Shown here piece by piece: positions 1 through 9,964 of a stretch of DNA of 59,279 bases. The position numbers and the translations under genes are program-made. This DNA is from Nanobdellota archaeon (GTDB lineage: Archaea; Nanobdellota; Nanobdellia; Pacearchaeales; GW2011-AR1), in contig JAHITZ010000023.1 in NCBI GenBank assembly GCA_018817405.1, forward strand, positions 1 to 59,279, given 5' to 3'. A model generated the notes under the pieces. The model was given only the letters and a program-made list of their open reading frames with translations. It made no database searches and had not been told where the DNA came from. Every line of letters begins with the position of its first letter. Position 1 is the stretch's first letter.

Positions 1-1
1 A

Positions 2-111
2 TATCCGCGAGGGCATTTTTGGAACGAAGGGTATTTTTGCGATGGCGTCGGGAATAGTGATTTTAGCGGGCTTATGATTACGTCGAAAATCAACAGATGC
101 ACCACGCGTAA
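2..111 (+). pseudogene. tnpA: IS200/IS605-family TnpA (Y1 transposase), 3' end only, one frameshift
   Basis: Frame from bp 2 reads YPRGHFWNEGYFCDGVGNSDF, then a +1 shift gives AYDYVENQQMHHA* (70-111). GHFWxEGYFxxGVG and the MHH-type tail are typical of IS200 TnpA. Confidence 0.8.
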
Positions 112-139
112 AACGAAAGGACGCCCAGTTCCGAACGAA

Positions 140-192
140 GAGTGAGGAATTGACGCTTCGCGTCAACCCTTTAGGGCTGGGAGGATGTCACA
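140..192 (+). mobile_element. Probable right end of the IS200/IS605 element
   Basis: Hairpin TTGACGC-TTC-GCGTCAA (150-166), then CCCTTTAGGGCTGGGAGGATGTCA, resembling IS605-type right ends with a CTTTAG core; follows the tnpA remnant directly. Confidence 0.6.
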
Positions 193-369
193 TAACTCTT
201 AATAAATCTTTTCTTTTGTTTGTCTTTCATAGTGGTTACAAACCGGCAAGATAAGGTGATAAATATACCAAATCAAATGATATAGTTAAAACAATTTTTC
301 ATTTTAACTACTAATATAAGATTCTATCTTTTTTTCATCCCAGCCCATCGCAAGATAGAATCTAACCGC

Positions 370-2274
370 TTATTTATAAAGATAATACTCTATAATCAAA
401 AAGGGAATCACTAAGAAGCTAACTAATATTTCTAAATAAAACATAAACCACGCAAACTTATTTATCAATATTTCAAAACTCCCTTCTGGAACATATATAA
501 AATTCTTAAACACAGGCAATTCTTTATTCTCATAACCTGTAGGATAAAGAAAATAAGAATATTGCATTTTCATCTGTTTTGCCAAGTTTAAATCTATATC
601 CATCGTGGTTTTATACACCACAAACTGATCCGAAGATTCTTTTTTAGAAAATAAAGGGTTATAATACTTCAAACTATGTTGTCTTGCATTTAATTTCCCT
701 TTAGAAGTATGAACTAATGGAATTGATTGATTTTTAACAGAATCAAAAAAAGTTTCCATAGAATCAGTTAGAGTGGGAGTAGTGGCCCAACCACATTGGT
801 CTGGAACACATTCTACAATATAAACCGGAACTGGCTGCCTAAAGTTAGACTGAGCATTAAACTCCCTAAATTTGTTTAAATTTACTGCAGAAATATAAAA
901 TCTATCATTAAATATCCATCCTGCGAGAGAGTTATAAATCCTTTCATCATAAATTATCAAGGAATCATCAGGAATAGAAGACGCCTTATATTTCAAAAAC
1001 TGGCCTTCGGGATTTGGAGAGAAGAAAAATTCATTTCCGTTAAATGGCAAAGAGAGAACGACAAAAAATTCAAAGAGCATTAAAAGGCCAAACAGAAAGT
1101 AAATACACTCCTTTTTTTTAACTACTTCTCTAAGAAAACTAAACTTTTCCCTAAAATATAAATAAATATGATTAATCAAATATGCCATAAAAGGAATAGC
1201 AAATGCAAAAAAATGAACATAGTGTTTGTATAAAAGATTAGAATCTATTAAAACCAAAAAAGGCAAGAAAAAGTAAAGAAGATAAAAAACCAAGTAATCT
1301 TTTGCAAACTTATCTTTTTTTCGTTTAATAAACATAAAGGAGATTCCAACTAAAGACAGAACAATCAAGATAGGGCCATTTGAATAAAGAGATTGAGTTA
1401 GTGCATAATAAAGCACAGAAGGAGTAGAGTCTTGCTCAGGTGTTCCATATTGAAGGCTAATGAATAATCTCTGAAAAAACTGGCTGGTTCTTCTGTTTAA
1501 ATCTCCCCCCCCTGCCCACCCATACAAGTCATTAATTTTTTGATTCGGAGTCACCAAAAATTTCGCAGTCATAAAAGTAGTTAATTCATTATGTTTGTAA
1601 TTAGAGTAATCATAAATAAAAGTAGGACTAACCATCAGACCGATAATGACAGCAACCCATATCAAAATTTTAGAATTTTTACGAAGAGCAAACCTCTTTG
1701 TGTAAGCATAATAAATCATAAACCCGATATAAGGAACGAGCAATATCGCGACGTAGGCTTTCCACATCGCAGCAAGACCAAAGAGAACACCTGATAAAAT
1801 GAGATAAGAATTCTTCCCCCTCTTCAAACCCTTTACTAAACAATAAAATGTAAATATAATAAAAAATAGCACACAAATGTCGTGTTCATCAGAAGCATTA
1901 AATATAAACGTGGGAGCAAAAGCATATATCAGCGAAGAGATTAAAGCTATTCTTTTGTTTCCAGAAAATTCTTTTACAAACAAATAAATCACTAAAATAG
2001 TCAATGTTCCAAATAACACAGAAGAAAACCTTGAAGCAAATTGGGTTATTCCAAAAATTTTATAAAAAATATTTGTAAAAGCATACCACAAAAATGTAGA
2101 TTGGTCCCATATAGTTAACAATCCAGAGTCAAGAAAATTCTTAGCCTGCAAAACTAGATGCGGCGGATCTCCGAAAACAGACGCTGTTTGGGCGTTTATA
2201 ACCCTGAGTATAAACCCAAAAATGACCGTCAAAAAAAGTGCAATGTTTAGCTGTTTCTCTTTTAAATCCTCCAT
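370..2274 (-). CDS. PMT/ArnT-like GT-C membrane glycosyltransferase
   Basis: Multi-TM ORF (370..2349) with the N-terminal GDPPHLVLQAKNFLDSG / FASRFSSVLFGTLTILVIYLFVKE pattern of PMT_2/GT39. Start at MEDLKEKQ preferred. Confidence 0.75.
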   Translation of the reverse strand: MEDLKEKQLNIALFLTVIFGFILRVINAQTASVFGDPPHLVLQAKNFLDSGLLTIWDQSTFLWYAFTNIFYKIFGITQFASRFSSVLFGTLTILVIYLFVKEFSGNKRIALISSLIYAFAPTFIFNASDEHDICVLFFIIFTFYCLVKGLKRGKNSYLILSGVLFGLAAMWKAYVAILLVPYIGFMIYYAYTKRFALRKNSKILIWVAVIIGLMVSPTFIYDYSNYKHNELTTFMTAKFLVTPNQKINDLYGWAGGGDLNRRTSQFFQRLFISLQYGTPEQDSTPSVLYYALTQSLYSNGPILIVLSLVGISFMFIKRKKDKFAKDYLVFYLLYFFLPFLVLIDSNLLYKHYVHFFAFAIPFMAYLINHIYLYFREKFSFLREVVKKKECIYFLFGLLMLFEFFVVLSLPFNGNEFFFSPNPEGQFLKYKASSIPDDSLIIYDERIYNSLAGWIFNDRFYISAVNLNKFREFNAQSNFRQPVPVYIVECVPDQCGWATTPTLTDSMETFFDSVKNQSIPLVHTSKGKLNARQHSLKYYNPLFSKKESSDQFVVYKTTMDIDLNLAKQMKMQYSYFLYPTGYENKELPVFKNFIYVPEGSFEILINKFAWFMFYLEILVSFLVIPFLIIEYYLYK

Positions 2275-2366
2275 AATTATTTTTAATCCAGATATTATAT
2301 AAACATTTGCAGGAGTCACAAACTCATATAAATCTTTATTAACCTTCAAATTTAGGATTTAGCACA

Positions 2367-3194
2367 ATGAAAGAAGAAACAATGAAAGAAGAAACAATGA
2401 AAGAAGAAATAAACCTCTCAGCATCAGAACAGAGAAGATATGGAACAGATTCTCTAGCATTAGCTTGTAGAAGAGGGGTTAATGAACAATTTGCTCAGGC
2501 AGATTTTGATGGATGGGTGTTTGATAGTCTACAATTAAGACAGGGATTAAATGTTTTAGATGTAGGATGTGGAGACGGAAAGCACTTATTCAAAAGCGCT
2601 GAATTAGTTTCCCCAGGTGGTAGAGTAGTAGGTGTAGATATAAGCGAAGAATCATTGAGAAGATGTGCTGAAAAAATTAAAAGAAGACAAATTAAAAATA
2701 TACAACTGCATAATTGCGACTTAACTCAGGTTAAAGAAACTTTTCCTCCACCAACAAAATTTGATAGAATACTTTCTTCTTTTGCAGTTTACTATACATC
2801 TGACGCAGAGAAAACATTTGGAGAATGTTATGAGTTATTGACAAGAGAAGGAGTTTTATTCTTCTGCGGACCAACAAAAAGAAGCAACCAAGAATTCCTA
2901 AGACTTGCACAAAGCGCTGGATGTCGCAAAAGATATTCGCAATGGGCTGGCTTCTTGCAAGACAAAGGAAGGAATTTATTGGAGAGGATAGCAGGCAATG
3001 TGGAGGTGATATCTTTTGAAAACCCAGTAGCTTATCCAGACGCAGAAACCCTATATAATTACTGGAAATCTACACAATTGTATGATCAGTCTTTAGAAAC
3101 GCCGATGAAAGAAGCAATTGAAAAAGAGTTCAAAAAAAGTAGTAAATTTATAAACACAAAAGTAACAATGGGTCTGAGATGCACAAAATCATAA
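2367..3194 (+). CDS. Class I SAM-dependent methyltransferase
   Basis: VLDVGCGDGKHLFKSAELVSPGGRVVGVDIS motif I; N-terminus is a threefold repeat MKEET. Confidence 0.8.
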   Translation: MKEETMKEETMKEEINLSASEQRRYGTDSLALACRRGVNEQFAQADFDGWVFDSLQLRQGLNVLDVGCGDGKHLFKSAELVSPGGRVVGVDISEESLRRCAEKIKRRQIKNIQLHNCDLTQVKETFPPPTKFDRILSSFAVYYTSDAEKTFGECYELLTREGVLFFCGPTKRSNQEFLRLAQSAGCRKRYSQWAGFLQDKGRNLLERIAGNVEVISFENPVAYPDAETLYNYWKSTQLYDQSLETPMKEAIEKEFKKSSKFINTKVTMGLRCTKS

Positions 3195-3201
3195 AGGGAT
3201 G

Positions 3202-4353
3202 CTAATCTGGATAATTATAGAATTCCTTTATCTTTTTACAGATATATCTTATTTCCTCTTCTGTTTTATACGCACCCATCGGTAAAGAAACAATTTTCTT
3301 AGCAATTTCTTCAGAAATTGGGCAAGCTCCTTCTTTATAACCCAAATTAGAAAAAGCCTCCTGCAAATACAAAGGTTTTGGATAGTGTATTGCCGTCGGT
3401 ATGCCGCAGTTCTCTAAAAACTCCCTCAATTCATCCCTCTTATTTGTGAGAATAGAATACAGCCCATAAGCAGATTTATTATGTTCTTCAACATATGGCA
3501 AAACAATCTTTTCACAATCTTGTAGATTCCAATCATACAATTTTGCTATCCTGTTTCTCTCATCAATCTCTCTCTCAAACACGCCAAACTTCGCAAGCAA
3601 GATGGCTGCTTGCAAACTATTAAGTCTAAAATTCAATCCCAACCTTTTATGGTTATACTTTTTATCTTGTCCATGGTTTCTTATCAGTCTAACATCTTCT
3701 GCAAATTTATCATTGTCGGTAAAAACCATTCCACCATCGCCAAAACCACCTAAAGGTTTAGAAGGAAAAAAAGAAGTTATTGATACATCCCCTAAAGAGC
3801 AAGCTTTCCCTCCATTGTATTCCGCGCCAAAAGCCTGAGCAGCATCTTCTAAAACAAACAAATTAAATTCATCAGCGCATTCTCTTATTCTATCATAATC
3901 CGCGACTTGCCCACACAAATCAACGTAAACAATTCCTTTTATTTTACCCAAAGGAATCTTTTCATTTGTCAAGGAATCAACAGGGTTTTTTAAAAATTCT
4001 TCCAGCCTTGCAGAATCAAGATTATATGTTCTTGCGTTTATGTCTACAAAAATTGGTTTTGCGCCTGTGGCAACTATTGCTCCAGTAGTTGCAGCAAAAG
4101 TAAATGGAGTTGTGATGACATAATCTCCCTTACCGATACCAAAAGCAATCAACGAAACCAACAATGCAGAAGTGCCAGAAGAAACCCCAATCGCATTTTT
4201 TACTCCAACAAAACCAGCAAGTTTTTTTTCTAACTCCTCAACTTCAGGTCCGTTTACAAACTTGCCATGTTCAAGAACTCTTTTTATGTTTAAGTCAATC
4301 CTTTCTTTCAGCACAGAATACTGCCTTTTCAAATCACAAAATTCTATTTTCAT
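3202..4353 (-). CDS. DegT/DnrJ/EryC1/StrS PLP-dependent sugar aminotransferase
   Basis: GTSALLVSLIAFGIGKGDYVITTPFTFAAT, EDAAQAFGAEYNG, SITSFFPSKPLGGFGDGG (Schiff-base Lys). Confidence 0.9.
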   Translation of the reverse strand: MKIEFCDLKRQYSVLKERIDLNIKRVLEHGKFVNGPEVEELEKKLAGFVGVKNAIGVSSGTSALLVSLIAFGIGKGDYVITTPFTFAATTGAIVATGAKPIFVDINARTYNLDSARLEEFLKNPVDSLTNEKIPLGKIKGIVYVDLCGQVADYDRIRECADEFNLFVLEDAAQAFGAEYNGGKACSLGDVSITSFFPSKPLGGFGDGGMVFTDNDKFAEDVRLIRNHGQDKKYNHKRLGLNFRLNSLQAAILLAKFGVFEREIDERNRIAKLYDWNLQDCEKIVLPYVEEHNKSAYGLYSILTNKRDELREFLENCGIPTAIHYPKPLYLQEAFSNLGYKEGACPISEEIAKKIVSLPMGAYKTEEEIRYICKKIKEFYNYPD

Positions 4354-6028
4354 TTTTTGGAAAATTCTCTAATGGAGAAAAGTCATTCAAATAATGCCTA
4401 TATTTTTTCAAACAGCGTTTGCATTCACAAACTTTTACTATTTCACTGGTTAGCTGCTTACTAACGACTTCTCCACACTCACAAACCCATCCTTCTTGTC
4501 TTCCAGGAACTCCCAAAACCAAAGCGTAATCTAGGACATTTTTAGTGACAACAGACCCTGCTCCAATAAAAGCACATCGCCCAATTGTTATGTTACCGAC
4601 GATTGTAGCACTAGCACCAATAGTTGCGCCCCTTTTAACAAGGATTTCGGTGAATTCATCTTTTCTTTCTACAAATGCGCGGGGATTTAAAATATTAGTA
4701 AAAACCATCGATGGTCCACAAAAAACATCATCTTCTAAAGTCACTCCACGAAATATAGAAACATTATTCTGAATCTTGCACCTACTTCCGATGCTTACAT
4801 TTGGCCCTATTTCTACATAACTTCCGATAACGCAGTCTTCCCCTATTTTGCTTTCTTTAAGAACTTTAGAATAATGCCATATTTTCGTGCCCTTGCCTAT
4901 TTTCACTGGTTCATTTACTTCAACACTAGGATGAAGAGAATACTCTTTATTTTCAGAAGAAGGATTTGACAAATTTTTTAAGAAACCTTTGATATGAGCT
5001 AAATCAAGAACCGCCGGAGTATAACTCCCAGGACCAAGATGATAATTTTTAGAATCAGAAATTGGTAAATTCTTTAAGAGACCGTGTACACGAGCCACAT
5101 CAGGGATAAAAGGAGTAGAATTTCTTAAATTATAAATTAATTCTATTGCAGGCAGAGTATCCTTTATTCGCAAACCGTTCCCATTTAAAATTTGCTTATA
5201 AGCTTCTGTATGTAAATTTGTGAACCCTTCTGAAAATTCTAATTCCTTGCCATCAATCAAAATTAATCTGTATGGAGAATATTTATCTTTAGCAGAATTT
5301 CTATTTGGAATGTCTTCTTTTCTTGTAGAAAGGAACCATTTAACACGTGCTTTCTCTAATTCGAGATATCCAGCAATTCTTTTATTTTCTACATGATGGA
5401 CCTCTGAATGAACAACTTTTCCAAAAAGCCAAATCAACATATCAAAAAAATGAATCCCTAAATTCATTGCTATGCCTCCTGACTTAAAAAAGTCCCCTTT
5501 CCAAGACACGTCATACCATTTTCCTCTGGGGGTAATGTATGTGAGTTCTACTTCGTGTTTGCCATCTTTTTTTAAACTGTCAATCTCTTCTTTCAGTTTA
5601 ATAATTGTCGGGTGGTGTCTTGTTTGTAAAAGGTTAAAAACTTTTTTTCCACTTTCTTTTTCTAGTTCTTCAAGAGCATTCAAATTCCAAGGATTAATAA
5701 CTAATGGTTTTTCGCATATGGCATCTGCCCCAATTCTAAATGCAAATCTAACATGCGCGTCATGCAGATCGTTAGGAGAGCATATGCTAACAAAATGTAT
5801 TCTTTTATCTTCTCCCTGCCTGCGCAGTTTCTCAGCATGCCTGTCAAATGTTTCAAATTCTGTGAAAAAATGAACATCTTGGAAATACTTATCCAGAATT
5901 CCAACAGAATCTGATTTATCTAAAGCAGCGACTAAAACATTACCAGTTTCTTTTATTGCTTGCAAATGTCTTGGTGCAATAAATCCCGCACAACCTATTA
6001 ATGCAAAGTTTTTTACCATCTTTTCCAC
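4334..6028 (-). CDS. Gfo/Idh/MocA oxidoreductase fused to hexapeptide-repeat N-acetyltransferase (WlbA-WlbB / WbpB-WbpD-like)
   Basis: N-term FALIGCAGFIAPRHLQAI...SICSPNDLHDAHVRFAFRIGADAICEKPL; C-term left-handed beta-helix repeats (KIGEDCVIGSYVEIGPNVSIGSRCKIQNNVSI) plus a Cys-rich tail (CECGEVV...CECKRC). Start may be 6019. Confidence 0.85.
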   Translation of the reverse strand: MEKMVKNFALIGCAGFIAPRHLQAIKETGNVLVAALDKSDSVGILDKYFQDVHFFTEFETFDRHAEKLRRQGEDKRIHFVSICSPNDLHDAHVRFAFRIGADAICEKPLVINPWNLNALEELEKESGKKVFNLLQTRHHPTIIKLKEEIDSLKKDGKHEVELTYITPRGKWYDVSWKGDFFKSGGIAMNLGIHFFDMLIWLFGKVVHSEVHHVENKRIAGYLELEKARVKWFLSTRKEDIPNRNSAKDKYSPYRLILIDGKELEFSEGFTNLHTEAYKQILNGNGLRIKDTLPAIELIYNLRNSTPFIPDVARVHGLLKNLPISDSKNYHLGPGSYTPAVLDLAHIKGFLKNLSNPSSENKEYSLHPSVEVNEPVKIGKGTKIWHYSKVLKESKIGEDCVIGSYVEIGPNVSIGSRCKIQNNVSIFRGVTLEDDVFCGPSMVFTNILNPRAFVERKDEFTEILVKRGATIGASATIVGNITIGRCAFIGAGSVVTKNVLDYALVLGVPGRQEGWVCECGEVVSKQLTSEIVKVCECKRCLKKYRHYLNDFSPLENFPKNENRIL

Positions 6029-6134
6029 CGAAATTTCTAAACAATCTCTCTTTTAAAAAATATGTGTGTTGGCATTTAACAGATAGAATGTATATAACCA
6101 TAATCTTTATAAAATAAATCCAACACAAGCTTTT

Positions 6135-6998
6135 ATGGCACATAGTGATCTACGTATAGATACACATTCGTTTTTAGGAGAACATAGTGTGCTAAGTGAC
6201 GGAAAAGACACTTCTGGGTATTTTGAATTGCCCCAGTTTGCCAATACGCGATTTTTTCCCATTCTAATCGGAGAAAACCAAACCGATGAAGTGATAGACC
6301 ACATAAGAGACAACCCAAGATTTTTAGGATGCAGTTTAATCTTTAGCCCAAATCCCAATATCCCTTACAGCCCAAATGACGATATTGCAGTTATGAAAAG
6401 AACAATCCAGAACCCGAATGTTTTGGGATTAAAATTTCATCCCCCACTTGTAGACACTCCACTAAACGATCCAAGCGTCTTTCCTTTTTATGAAGTCGCT
6501 AGTGAAACAGGTCTTCCATTGCTTGTTCACTGTTCTGCTTCTGGGACTAAATATAATTCTGCAGAAATGACCGAAGAAGTATGTTCCAGGTTTCCTGAAC
6601 TAAGATTAGTGCTCGCGCATTTTGGAGGAAATAATCTAGAATACATGGCCCGGGCTGTTGATATCACAGAACATTTTCCAAATCTTCATATAAACACAAC
6701 AGCTATCGATCCACATAGAAAGAAATTCAGAGTAGATGCTCAAGGCGACAGGCAAAGAGTGGAGGTTAAGGAAACAAGAGAACAGGTTTTGGATATTTTC
6801 TCAGATGCTTTTAGAAGAATCCCTTTGAAAATTCTATTTGGCTCTGATTTAGGTTTTTACAAACCAGAAGGAATCGATGAGGATCCTACTGCTCAATATC
6901 TCACTTGGCCAGTAGATGCACTGCCTTCAGAAGACCAGCAAAGAGTTTTCGTAGAAAATTCTCTAAACTTATACAGCAGAATAAAAGCCTTAGAGTGA
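6135..6998 (+). CDS. Amidohydrolase-2-type TIM-barrel metal-dependent hydrolase
   Basis: DTHSFLGEH, GLKFHPP, LLVHCSASG, LVLAHFGG, LFGSDLG pattern. Confidence 0.75.
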   Translation: MAHSDLRIDTHSFLGEHSVLSDGKDTSGYFELPQFANTRFFPILIGENQTDEVIDHIRDNPRFLGCSLIFSPNPNIPYSPNDDIAVMKRTIQNPNVLGLKFHPPLVDTPLNDPSVFPFYEVASETGLPLLVHCSASGTKYNSAEMTEEVCSRFPELRLVLAHFGGNNLEYMARAVDITEHFPNLHINTTAIDPHRKKFRVDAQGDRQRVEVKETREQVLDIFSDAFRRIPLKILFGSDLGFYKPEGIDEDPTAQYLTWPVDALPSEDQQRVFVENSLNLYSRIKALE

Positions 6999-7032
6999 TA
7001 AACTATTTAAAATCCCCCCATTTAGAAAAAAC

Positions 7033-7719
7033 ATGGAACCTGATTTTACATACAAACAATACGAGGAATTATTGAAAGAAACAAAAGAGCATTATAAATT
7101 TATTTTGTTCAAAGAAGAAAAGAAACAAGGAACAATCTTACTAAGACACGATGTGGATTTTGACATTAAAGGAACTCTCAAGTTTGGAGAAATAGAAAAT
7201 TCTCTAGGAATAAAATCAACACACTTCATTTTTTTAAGGTCTCCATTTTACAATGTCCTAACAGGGAGAAACAGCAAAATCATCTTTAAACTAATTGAAC
7301 AAGGACATGAAATAGGCCTGCATTTTGATAATGCTATTAATGACAAAGCAATAATAGATGCTGTCCAAATTGAAGCAGAAGTCTTGGAAAAAGCATTTGG
7401 AATAATAGTTCATTCGGTTTCCTTTCATCGTCCAGGAATTCTTGCAGATGCACACGTAGATCTTGGCAGGTTTACAAACGCATACGCTCTCAAAGATTAC
7501 AAATACATCTCAGACTCAAGAATGAACTTTAGAGAAGGCCCCCCATTAGATATGATAAAATCTAAACAATTTGATAAATTACATGTTCTTCTCCATCCAG
7601 TCTGGTGGAAGGAAAATCCAGGGACAAGAGATGGAAGAATAGAAGACTTTTTGAACCAAGCATTAGAAACCCTTAAAATAGAAACCGGAGAAAATACAGA
7701 TTTTTATAAAAAAGTTTAA
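7033..7719 (+). CDS. Polysaccharide-deacetylase-like (NodB-type) protein
   Basis: ILLRHDVDFD, KLIEQGHEIGLHFDN, SFHRPG. Confidence 0.65.
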   Translation: MEPDFTYKQYEELLKETKEHYKFILFKEEKKQGTILLRHDVDFDIKGTLKFGEIENSLGIKSTHFIFLRSPFYNVLTGRNSKIIFKLIEQGHEIGLHFDNAINDKAIIDAVQIEAEVLEKAFGIIVHSVSFHRPGILADAHVDLGRFTNAYALKDYKYISDSRMNFREGPPLDMIKSKQFDKLHVLLHPVWWKENPGTRDGRIEDFLNQALETLKIETGENTDFYKKV

Positions 7720-8641
7720 TGGGGCAGAAAGGCGATAACAAAATTATTGAATTGCTTGCCCATAACCCACACTTTTCATACCTTTCCTCTGCAGCTGCAT
7801 TTAAAATTCCTTTAACTGCTTCCAAACCCTGGTCATATCTTCTTATTGCCCACGGATGCATGCACAGACCAACAAAAACTGGGCAGCCTGTTTTTTCACT
7901 TAAATTATTTGCCTCTTCAAATAACTCTAGGTAATGTCTAACAATTCCTTCAGTAGTTGTGGGATATCCTTCTGTTCCTTTTGTTTTCGAAGTTCCAGTA
8001 AATGCAGTGTCTTGCCATCCATGTGGAGGGATTTCAATAAGACCATTCTGATATGTAAACGGCTGCCTCAGTTGGCCATTTTCTTCAAGAGGGGCATTAA
8101 TCCCCCAATTAGAATCTCTCAAACTAGAACTCACATACTTAAGTCCAACTCCCTTTAACAATTCTAAAACTCTAGGAGATTTTTCTAATGATCTATGAGG
8201 ATATCCAAGTGGAGTTCTCAGGCCAGCTATTTTATTCACGCCCAATAAACGTTTTATTGTTTCATCTGCCTTTACTAAATCTTCCTTAAGTTCTTCAATT
8301 GAAACAGGCTCTTTGTCTGGGCGGGTATCTATGGGCGCAACAGTAACATGAGAATAACTATACTGGCATATTTCAATCAAAGGATTAGACGGTTGAAAAA
8401 CCACCCTCAAATACTCTTGCCCTAACTGAGCTGCGCTTTTTTCCAAATAATCTCCAAGTATAAAAAAAGTTCTTCCAGCCTCATGAGTATCCATCAGGCC
8501 ATTAAGTTTCATTATAAACTCGAGATTTGCCCTGCGCTCGATTGCTCCATCTTCTGTATTTACAATTTCTCCATAAGGCCTTTCTGTATCAAATCCCCAC
8601 AAAAGATTTACAACCATAAGAATTGCTGGGAGATTTGCCAA
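7673..8641 (-). CDS. Polysaccharide deacetylase (NodB homology)
   Basis: LWGFDTERPYGE, ICQYSYSHVTV, IAGLRTPLGYPHRSLEKSPRVLELLKGVGLKYVSSS; overlaps the 3' end of the convergent gene. Confidence 0.75.
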   Translation of the reverse strand: MANLPAILMVVNLLWGFDTERPYGEIVNTEDGAIERRANLEFIMKLNGLMDTHEAGRTFFILGDYLEKSAAQLGQEYLRVVFQPSNPLIEICQYSYSHVTVAPIDTRPDKEPVSIEELKEDLVKADETIKRLLGVNKIAGLRTPLGYPHRSLEKSPRVLELLKGVGLKYVSSSLRDSNWGINAPLEENGQLRQPFTYQNGLIEIPPHGWQDTAFTGTSKTKGTEGYPTTTEGIVRHYLELFEEANNLSEKTGCPVFVGLCMHPWAIRRYDQGLEAVKGILNAAAEERYEKCGLWASNSIILLSPFCPIKLFYKNLYFLRFLF

Positions 8642-8677
8642 TAAATATTTTGTCCCTCAAGCTAATCTCTCAAAACA

Positions 8678-9964
8678 CTACTTTTTCCAAGTCCTCTTCC
8701 CAGAAATCAACAATTTTATTCCCTTGGAAACCACTGCAGGATATTGTGTAATTTTCCTGGTCTTCAGTATATTTTTAATAACACTCTTATTAAACACTCC
8801 CTTAATCATTATTTTTTTCATTAGAATTTCTACTTCTTCTTTTTTCAAGTGTAAAGTAGGACCCAATGGCAAATTTGCCCAGCTGAAATTTTCAAAATCC
8901 AATTCATTTTCATCCACCAATTTTAACTTTTTCATTTCCTCAAATAACGGTGTTCCAGGATAAGCATTTACAAAATTACAATGGTAATTTAAAGCACCAA
9001 CTCTTCTCTTTAAATCAATCATTTCTTTGCACGAGTCGTAAGAGTCCCAAGGAAACCCAAACATAAAAGTATACCTAAATGGAACATTCAATTTATTCAA
9101 GTTATCTGCTACTTCTATGACTTTTTCAACTGTGACCCCTTTCTGCATTTTGTCTAATACGTTCTGGTTTGCACTTTCAACTCCAAAGAGAAGAGTCCCA
9201 TTGGATTCGTTTAGTGCATTATACATCTCTTCTTTCATGTGGTCAACTCTTCCATCTCCCTCCCATTTCATCCCTGTTTTTTTCATCATTTTACACATTT
9301 CAATAAACCTTTTTTTATTTATCGTTAAATTATTTCCGCAAAGAACAATCTTTTTTGCACCTTTACTTTTAAGATATTCTACTTCATTTCTTACATCTTC
9401 TAAATTCCTATCCATCAAACCAGTTCTCCTTGCATTACAATAAGTGCACCCATAAGGACAATATTTTGAAACAAGAACAGGAAAAGCATCATTGCATTTT
9501 GTGTATAAATCCAAATACTCATCTAAATCAAATTCATTATAATTTATTTTGGCATTCGTAGAATTAATATTCAAAGCTTTTTCTCCATCATAGTAAACAC
9601 CCTTAACAAAAGGAAATTCTTTCAATATTTTATCTTTCCAAAAAAATGGCACAATTACAAGATATAATCTCGAGATTTTGCTTAATTTTTTCATAAAATC
9701 AGATTTATGTCTTATATACGGCGTATAAATATAATACAATATTTTTTTAGGAACCTTGTTTCTCAACCTCTCCAATATATCTTCTTCTTCTACAAGATTT
9801 CCGTCAAAAAAACATGCTTTAACTCCTTTTTTTTTCAACGCTGAGTAAAAAAGAGCTACCTCTATGGGAAATTTCTTCTCATTAGTAAGTGCATTACAGC
9901 AATGCTCTAACCTTGCATATTTCCCACAAGTTTCTCCCATTGAAACAATTGCAATGTCCATCAC
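8678..9964 (-). CDS. Radical SAM protein, B12-binding-type architecture with degenerate N-terminal domain
   Basis: YCPYGCTYCNARRTG (CxxxCxxC), EGDGRVDHM, LFGVESANQNVLDKMQKGVT, GFPWDSYD. Confidence 0.85.
   Translation of the reverse strand: MMDIAIVSMGETCGKYARLEHCCNALTNEKKFPIEVALFYSALKKKGVKACFFDGNLVEEEDILERLRNKVPKKILYYIYTPYIRHKSDFMKKLSKISRLYLVIVPFFWKDKILKEFPFVKGVYYDGEKALNINSTNAKINYNEFDLDEYLDLYTKCNDAFPVLVSKYCPYGCTYCNARRTGLMDRNLEDVRNEVEYLKSKGAKKIVLCGNNLTINKKRFIEMCKMMKKTGMKWEGDGRVDHMKEEMYNALNESNGTLLFGVESANQNVLDKMQKGVTVEKVIEVADNLNKLNVPFRYTFMFGFPWDSYDSCKEMIDLKRRVGALNYHCNFVNAYPGTPLFEEMKKLKLVDENELDFENFSWANLPLGPTLHLKKEEVEILMKKIMIKGVFNKSVIKNILKTRKITQYPAVVSKGIKLLISGKRTWKK

Noticed and set aside
4545-5873. 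Short ORFs antisense to larger genes (4545..4772, 5472..5873, 8724..8963, 27266..27598, 35363..35941, 44672..45073 and similar)
   Set aside because: Fully opposite to well-supported genes, compositionally biased, no recognisable domains.
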